Shown in pieces: positions 37,624 through 41,823 of a DNA stretch of 41,823 bases. Below the pieces are notes generated by a model. That model was given only the letters and a program-made list of their open reading frames with translations, was not told where the DNA came from and searched no databases. Source of the DNA: Streptomyces sp. NK15101. Lineage in GTDB: Bacteria > Actinomycetota > Actinomycetes > Streptomycetales > Streptomycetaceae. The position numbers were made by a program, and so were the translations under genes. The stretch spans positions 1 through 41,823 of the forward strand of contig NZ_JAINVG010000068.1 in assembly GCF_020400725.1 (NCBI RefSeq). Direction: 5' to 3'. Numbering within the stretch: the first letter of the stretch is position 1; every line of letters starts with the position of its first letter.

Positions 37624-37978
37624 CGACGGCCTCCGGGGTGCCGACGCCCGGCGTGCCGGACTCCGGCGAGTCAGTCCCCGGGGCACCGGACTCCGGAGAG
37701 ACGGACTCCAGGGAGCCGGGCTCCGCGGCCCCGGACTCCGCGGGGCCGGACTCCGGGGTGCCGACCTCCAGGGTCCCGTCCTCGACCGCGCGGTCGATGC
37801 TCGCCCGCAGGGCCCGGCAGGTCCGCAGCCGGGCGGTGGTCACCCCCGGGCGCACCCGGTCGCGGAACTCCGCGCAGGCGACGGCCGCGTCGGCCGTCCA
37901 CTGCACGGAGGTGTGGGCGACGCTGAACTTCTCGCACAGGACCTGGTTGCCGCAGGCCGCGCACTCCACCGCTCGCAC
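37616..37978 (-). CDS. Small Cys-rich protein of unknown function between kshA and kshB
   Basis: I do not recognise this 120-residue protein. The first 65 residues look folded: C6-A-A-C9, C15, H22, C35 and C54, with CEKFSVAHTSVQW in between, suggesting a small zinc- or iron-sulfur-binding unit. Residues 74-118 are nine 5-residue units rich in Pro, Glu, Ser and Gly, probably disordered. GTG 37978 lies one base after the kshA stop, and its own stop overlaps kshB by 8 bp, so its synthesis is coupled to both Ksh subunits. This position suggests an accessory role in assembly, electron transfer or stability of the 9-alpha-hydroxylase. Codon pattern and frame support real coding. Confidence 0.72.
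   Translation of the reverse strand: MRAVECAACGNQVLCEKFSVAHTSVQWTADAAVACAEFRDRVRPGVTTARLRTCRALRASIDRAVEDGTLEVGTPESGPAESGAAEPGSLESVSPESGAPGTDSPESGTPGVGTPEAVDA
37625..37759 (-). repeat. 15-bp minisatellite encoding a 5-residue repeat
   Basis: Nine degenerate 15-bp units encode successive TPESG, PAESG, AAEPG, SLESV, SPESG, APGTD, SPESG, TPGVG and TPEAV. The array forms the C-terminal 40 percent of the small Cys-rich protein and ends two bases before the kshB start codon. The period keeps the reading frame, so copy number can vary without breaking the gene. Confidence 0.75.
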
Positions 37979-37979
37979 G

Positions 37980-39134
37980 TCAGGCTCCGCTTTCCGTCTC
38001 CGCCGCGCGGCGGGCGAGGTTCTCCGCGACCTCGGCGCGCCATGCCGTGTTGGCGCGCCGGGTGTCGATCTCGAACTCGAAGCGGCGGGTCATCTCGTCC
38101 TTGACGTCGGCGACGTCGACGTAGAACTGCTCGTACCAGCGGCGTAGTTGGTAGACCGGGCCGTCCTCCTCGGTGAGCAGGGGGTTGTCGATCCGGGTCT
38201 TGTTCCGCCAGATCTCGACGTCCTGCTCGAAGCCGACGGTGGCGCCCTCGGCGGTGAGCCGGGCGGCCTCGGCGGCCTGCTCGTCCGTCATTCCGGGCAG
38301 CCGCTTCACGATCGCCCCGTACTGGAGCAGGAAGCTGTTCTCGTCGATCGGGTAGTGACAGTTGATGAGGACGATCTCCATCTCCGCGCCGCCGCCGACG
38401 TCGCTGTAGAGGTGGTCGATCATGTAGGAGGGGCCGTGGTAGGAGGCGTCGGAGCGCAGGCGGCCGGAGCTGAGGGTGCCCAGTTCCATGTCCCCGCGGG
38501 GGCTGCTCTCCATGTACTGCGTGGCGACGTGGCCGTCGAAGACGTTCTTGAAGTACTCGGGGAAGGCGTAGTGGACGTAGTAGAAGTGCGCCATGTCCAC
38601 GACGTTGTCCACGATCTCCCGGCAGTTGGCGCCCTCGACCCGGAGGGTCTTCCAGGTCCAGTCGCTCCACTGGTCGGCGTCCGGGCCGTGGATGCCCGCG
38701 ATCTCGGGGACGGTCACCTCGGGGGGCGGCGGGTTGCCCTCGGGGTCGTGCCAGACGAAGAGCTGCTCGTTCCGCTCCAGGGAGATCCAGGCGCGGGTCC
38801 TGGCGCGCGGGGGGACCCGGCGGGCGTACGGGATGCCGGCGCAGCGGCCGTCGCCCGACCAGCGCCAGTCGTGGAAGGGACAGGCGACGGCGTCGCCCTT
38901 GACGGTGCCCTGGGCGAGGTTGCCGCCCATGTGCGGGCAGTAGGCGTTCAGGACGTGCAGCCGGCCGTCGCCCTGTCCCCGGAAGACCACCAGCTTGGTG
39001 CCGAAGGCCTCGATCTCGTGCGGCTTTCCGTCCTTGAAGGCCTCGGCGAGGCCGAGGCAGTGCCAGCCCCGGGCGAACCGCGTCGGCGGCCTGCCCGTCT
39101 CGATGACCCGGACCTCGTCGTTGAGAGCAGTCAT
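37980..39134 (-). CDS. kshA: 3-ketosteroid 9-alpha-monooxygenase, Rieske oxygenase component (KshA)
   Basis: The 384-residue oxygenase has a Rieske [2Fe-2S] site C66-P-H68 ... C85-P-F-H88 and a mononuclear iron site with H183 and H188 in NVVDMAHFYYVHYAFPEYF. It hydroxylates 3-ketosteroids such as ADD at C9-alpha; the product opens ring B spontaneously to 3-HSA. It starts at ATG 39134 with GGAGGG upstream. It is followed one base later by the Cys-rich gene and then kshB. The catalytic-domain blocks (ASYHGPSYMIDHLYSDVG, INCHYPIDENSFLLQYG) follow actinobacterial KshA closely. Confidence 0.96.
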   Translation of the reverse strand: MTALNDEVRVIETGRPPTRFARGWHCLGLAEAFKDGKPHEIEAFGTKLVVFRGQGDGRLHVLNAYCPHMGGNLAQGTVKGDAVACPFHDWRWSGDGRCAGIPYARRVPPRARTRAWISLERNEQLFVWHDPEGNPPPPEVTVPEIAGIHGPDADQWSDWTWKTLRVEGANCREIVDNVVDMAHFYYVHYAFPEYFKNVFDGHVATQYMESSPRGDMELGTLSSGRLRSDASYHGPSYMIDHLYSDVGGGAEMEIVLINCHYPIDENSFLLQYGAIVKRLPGMTDEQAAEAARLTAEGATVGFEQDVEIWRNKTRIDNPLLTEEDGPVYQLRRWYEQFYVDVADVKDEMTRRFEFEIDTRRANTAWRAEVAENLARRAAETESGA

Positions 39135-39159
39135 CTCGTCCCTCCTGGTTTCTCTCGGT

Positions 39160-40182
39160 TCACTTCTGAGCGGCGAGTTCGACGGCGATGTCGATGAGCT
39201 GGTCCTCCTGGCCGCCGACCAGGCGGCGCTCGCCGGCGCGCAGGAGGATCTCGGCGCCGGAGACCCCGTAGCGCTCGGCCTGTCGGTAGGCGTGCTTGAG
39301 GAAGCTGGAGTAGACGCCGGCGTGGCCCATCAGGAGGGCGAGCCGGTCGAGCCGGCACTCGTCGTCCATGACGGGGCGGACGACGTCCTCGGCCGCGTCG
39401 ATGATCTTCAGTACGTCGACGCCGGTACGGATGCCCATCTTGGCGCAGACGGCGACCAGGGCCTCGACCGCGGTGTTGCCCGCACCGGCTCCGAGCCGGC
39501 GGGTGGAGCCGTCGATCTGGAGGGCTCCCGCCCTGATCGCGGCGATGGAGTTGCCGGTGCCGAGGGCCAGGTTCTCGTGGCCGTGGAAGCCGACCTGGGC
39601 GTCGTCGCCGAGCTCGGAGACCAGGGCCTCGACGCGGGCGGTGACGTCGTCCATGACCATGGCGCCGGCCGAGTCGACGACGTACACGCACTGGCAGCCC
39701 GCGTCGGCCATGACGCGGCCCTGCCGGGCCAGCTTCTCGGGGGTCGTGGAGTGGGCCATCATCAGGAAGCCGACGGTCTCCAGGCCCATCTCCCGGGCGA
39801 GTCCGAAGTGCTGGTCCGCGATGTCGGCCTCGGTGCAGTGGGTGGCGATGCGGCAGATGCCCGCGCCGTTGCCGTGGGCGGCCCGGATGTCGTCCTTGAC
39901 GCCGAGGCCGGGGAGCATGAGGAAGGCGATCCTGGCCCGCCGCGCGGTCTCCACCGCGGCCTTGATCAGTTCTTGCTCGGGGGTGCTGGAGAAGCCGTAG
40001 CTGAAGGAGGATCCGCCGAGTCCGTCGCCGTGCGTCACCTCGATCACCGGGACGCCGGCGTCGTCGAGGGCGGCGACGACGGACCGTACGTCGTCGGCGG
40101 TGAACCGGTGGCGCTTGGCGTGCGAGCCGTCGCGCAGCGAGGAGTCGGTGATCCGGATGTCGAGGGTGTCCGAGTAGGGCAT
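39160..40182 (-). CDS. hsaF: 4-hydroxy-2-oxovalerate/hexanoate aldolase (HsaF)
   Basis: The 340-residue class II aldolase has the DRE-TIM metallolyase start (ITDSSLRDGSHAKRHRF), VIEVTHGDGLGGSSFSYG, VGFHGHENLALGTGNSIAA with metal-binding His residues, and the C-terminal communication domain. It cleaves 4-hydroxy-2-oxohexanoate to pyruvate and propanal, which is channelled to HsaG. The ATG at 40182 follows an AAGGAG site that overlaps the hsaG stop region. This is the last step of C6-fragment breakdown after ring A cleavage. Confidence 0.95.
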   Translation of the reverse strand: MPYSDTLDIRITDSSLRDGSHAKRHRFTADDVRSVVAALDDAGVPVIEVTHGDGLGGSSFSYGFSSTPEQELIKAAVETARRARIAFLMLPGLGVKDDIRAAHGNGAGICRIATHCTEADIADQHFGLAREMGLETVGFLMMAHSTTPEKLARQGRVMADAGCQCVYVVDSAGAMVMDDVTARVEALVSELGDDAQVGFHGHENLALGTGNSIAAIRAGALQIDGSTRRLGAGAGNTAVEALVAVCAKMGIRTGVDVLKIIDAAEDVVRPVMDDECRLDRLALLMGHAGVYSSFLKHAYRQAERYGVSGAEILLRAGERRLVGGQEDQLIDIAVELAAQK

Positions 40183-40194
40183 GCGGGGTGCTCC

Positions 40195-41106
40195 TTACGC
40201 GCCGGGAGCGAGGATCGCCTTGGCGAACTCCTCGCCGACCCTGGTGGCGGCGGCGGTCATGATGTCGAGGTTTCCGGCGTAGGGCGGCAGGTAGTCGCCC
40301 GCGCCCTCCACCTCCAGGAAGATCGCGACGCGTGCCATCCCGCCGTTCTCCGGGCTCGGGTCGTCGAACTGCGGTTCGGCGCGCAGCCGGTAGCCGGGCA
40401 CGTAGGAGGCGACCTGGTCCGCGACCTCCTTGACGGAGAGCGCGATGGCGGACCGGTCGGCGTCCTCGGGGACGGCGCAGAAGACGGTGTCGCGCATGAT
40501 CACCGGTGGTTCGGCGGGGTTGAGGATGATGATGGCCTTGCCGCGCGCGGCGCCGCCGATGGTCTCGATGCCTCGTGAGGTGGTGCGGGTGAACTCGTCG
40601 ATGTTCGCCCGGGTTCCGGGGCCGGCCGAGACGGAGGCCACCGAGGCGACGATCTCCGCGTACGGCACGGGGACGACGCGCGAGACCGCGTACACCATGG
40701 GGATGGTGGCCTGTCCGCCGCAGGTGATCATGTTGACGTTGGGCCGGTCGAGGTGCTCGCGGAGATTGGCGGGCGGTACGACGGCGGGTCCGACGGCCGC
40801 GGGTGTCAGGTCGACCGCCTTGATGCCGAGTTCCGCGTAACGCGGGGCGTTGGCCCGGTGGACGTAGGCGCTGGTGGCCTCGAAGACGATGTCGGGCCTC
40901 TCCTCCTGGGCGAGGAGCCGGTCGACGCCTTCGTGACTGGCCTCCAGGCCGGCGCGGGCGGCGCGGGCGAGGCCCTCGCTGTCGGGGTCGACGCCGATCA
41001 TCCAGCGGGGCTCGACGTGCTCGGAGCGCAGCAGCTTGTACAGCAGGTCGGTGCCGATGTTGCCGGAACCGACGATGGCGGCGGTCGCCTTTGTCTTGAT
41101 GGCCAT
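40195..41106 (-). CDS. hsaG: Acylating aldehyde dehydrogenase (HsaG)
   Basis: The 303-residue protein starts at ATG 41106 (MAIKTKATAAIVGSGNIG), with GAGG upstream; a GTG at 41112 would add two residues. It has a Rossmann AIVGSGNIGTDLLYKLL motif, the catalytic Cys in NMITCGGQATIPMVYA and the C-terminal LPPYAGNLDIMTAAA block. It oxidises propanal (or acetaldehyde) with NAD and CoA to propionyl-CoA (or acetyl-CoA), taking the aldehyde directly from HsaF. It lies between hsaE and hsaF in the expected order. Confidence 0.95.
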   Translation of the reverse strand: MAIKTKATAAIVGSGNIGTDLLYKLLRSEHVEPRWMIGVDPDSEGLARAARAGLEASHEGVDRLLAQEERPDIVFEATSAYVHRANAPRYAELGIKAVDLTPAAVGPAVVPPANLREHLDRPNVNMITCGGQATIPMVYAVSRVVPVPYAEIVASVASVSAGPGTRANIDEFTRTTSRGIETIGGAARGKAIIILNPAEPPVIMRDTVFCAVPEDADRSAIALSVKEVADQVASYVPGYRLRAEPQFDDPSPENGGMARVAIFLEVEGAGDYLPPYAGNLDIMTAAATRVGEEFAKAILAPGA

Positions 41107-41113
41107 GATCACC

Positions 41114-41823
41114 TCAGATGAACGAGAGGGAGACGGAGCCGAGGCCGGTGAACTCGGCGGTGAAGGTCGCCCCGGCGGCCACGTCGACGGCCCGGGTGCA
41201 CGATCCGGGCAGCACCACGTGCCCCTTCTTCAGGGGCACGCCGAAGCGGGCGACGGTACGGGCGAGCCAGGCGACGGAGCGGGCCGGGTCACCGAGCACG
41301 GCGTCGCTGCGGCCCTCGGCGAGGAGCTCGCCGCCGCTGCTCAACCGGGCGTCGACGGACGTGAGGTCGAGCTCGCGGGGGTCCCGCCCCTCCCCGATGA
41401 CGTATCCGGCGGAGGAGGCGTTGTCCGCGATGGTGTCGGCGATGGTGATCCGCCAGTCCCGGATCCTGCTGTCGATCAGCTCCAGGGCGGGCACGACGCG
41501 TTCGGTCGCGGCGAGGACGTCCGCCGGGGTGCAGGTCCCGCCCGGCAGGTCGTCGCCGAGGACGAAGCCGACCTCGACCTCGACGCGGGGGTGGCAGTAG
41601 CGGGCGACGGGGACGGGATCGTGGGGCCGCAGCTCCATGTCGTCGAGCAGATGACCGTAGTCCGGTTCGTCGACGCCCATCATCCGCTGCATGACCGGCG
41701 AGGACAGGCCGACCTTGTGACCGCGCACCTCCGCGCCGGCCGCGAGGCGGTGGCGGATGTTGACGAGCTGGATCTCGTACGCGTCCTCGGTGCCGATGCC
41801 GGGAAACGCGTCGGTCAGCGGGG
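41114..41823 (-). CDS. hsaE: 2-hydroxyalka-2,4-dienoate hydratase (HsaE), 5' end outside window
   Basis: The frame runs off the right edge, and at least the first few dozen residues are missing; visible sequence includes PLTDAFPGIG near the edge. The MhpD/fumarylacetoacetase-like core is present: GHKVGLSSPVMQRMMGVDEP, the metal-binding VEVEVGFVLGDDLPG, ALELIDSRIRDW and GVPLKKGHVVLPGSCTRAV. HsaE hydrates 2-hydroxyhexa-2,4-dienoate, the HsaD product, to 4-hydroxy-2-oxohexanoate for HsaF. Its stop is 7 bp before the hsaG ATG. The promoter of this arm must lie outside the window. Confidence 0.93.
   Translation of the reverse strand, partial: PLTDAFPGIGTEDAYEIQLVNIRHRLAAGAEVRGHKVGLSSPVMQRMMGVDEPDYGHLLDDMELRPHDPVPVARYCHPRVEVEVGFVLGDDLPGGTCTPADVLAATERVVPALELIDSRIRDWRITIADTIADNASSAGYVIGEGRDPRELDLTSVDARLSSGGELLAEGRSDAVLGDPARSVAWLARTVARFGVPLKKGHVVLPGSCTRAVDVAAGATFTAEFTGLGSVSLSFI

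Overview
The window is very GC-rich with strong third-position GC. It carries Streptomyces-type genes: GTG starts, an RsbU-like phosphatase fused to a kinase domain, a secreted M4 protease, a trypsin/WD40 remnant and a 1124-residue pyruvate carboxylase. I read it as chromosomal DNA of a Streptomyces or close relative. No rRNA, tRNA, CRISPR array, IS element or phage gene was seen.

Left part (1-20.7 kb), ordinary and accessory genes: a histidine kinase tail cut by the window edge; an aminotransferase/EamA exporter pair divergent from an Lrp/AsnC regulator whose promoter carries a palindrome; pyruvate carboxylase with a strong terminator; the decayed remnant of a trypsin-like/WD40 protein; a tightly packed three-gene unit (cholesterol-oxidase-like GMC flavoenzyme, patatin-like lipase with an extra C-terminal domain, membrane metallophosphoesterase); a GAF-PP2C-HATPase regulator; a secreted phytase-like esterase; an M4 protease; a LysR regulator; and a beta-carbonic anhydrase followed almost at once by a Sua5/YrdC protein.

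Right part (20.9-41.8 kb), a steroid-catabolism island. On the plus strand are a FadD3-like acyl-CoA ligase and a Baeyer-Villiger monooxygenase resembling Rhodococcus steroid monooxygenase. They end at a 16-bp terminator hairpin against a long minus-strand block. In transcription order that block is: hsaE (cut by the edge), hsaG, hsaF, kshA, a small Cys-rich unknown, kshB, a 3-alpha-HSD-like SDR and an SRPBCC protein; then, after a plus-strand IclR gene, two hsaA paralogues, hsaD, hsaC, hsaB, a double-hotdog MaoC hydratase, a KstD-type flavoprotein, two SDRs (one very like Streptomyces 3-alpha,20-beta-HSD) and an HSL-type esterase. Together these can oxidise hydroxysteroids, introduce the delta-1 bond, 9-alpha-hydroxylate, open ring B, hydroxylate and cleave ring A, and degrade the C6 fragment to pyruvate and propionyl-CoA. 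No CYP125, Mce4, thiolase or acyl-CoA dehydrogenase is present. With the BVMO, esterase and 20-beta-HSD this suggests pregnane or androgen substrates rather than intact cholesterol, unless the missing genes lie elsewhere.

Most notable: a hybrid route that may remove a C17 acetyl side chain by Baeyer-Villiger chemistry before the classical Ksh/Hsa pathway; duplicated hsaA; an unrecognised Cys-rich protein translationally coupled between kshA and kshB; a probable IclR operator between the two divergent regulon arms in place of a KstR-type regulator; and the GMC-patatin-phosphoesterase operon. All functions are inferred from reading the sequence; no database search was run.
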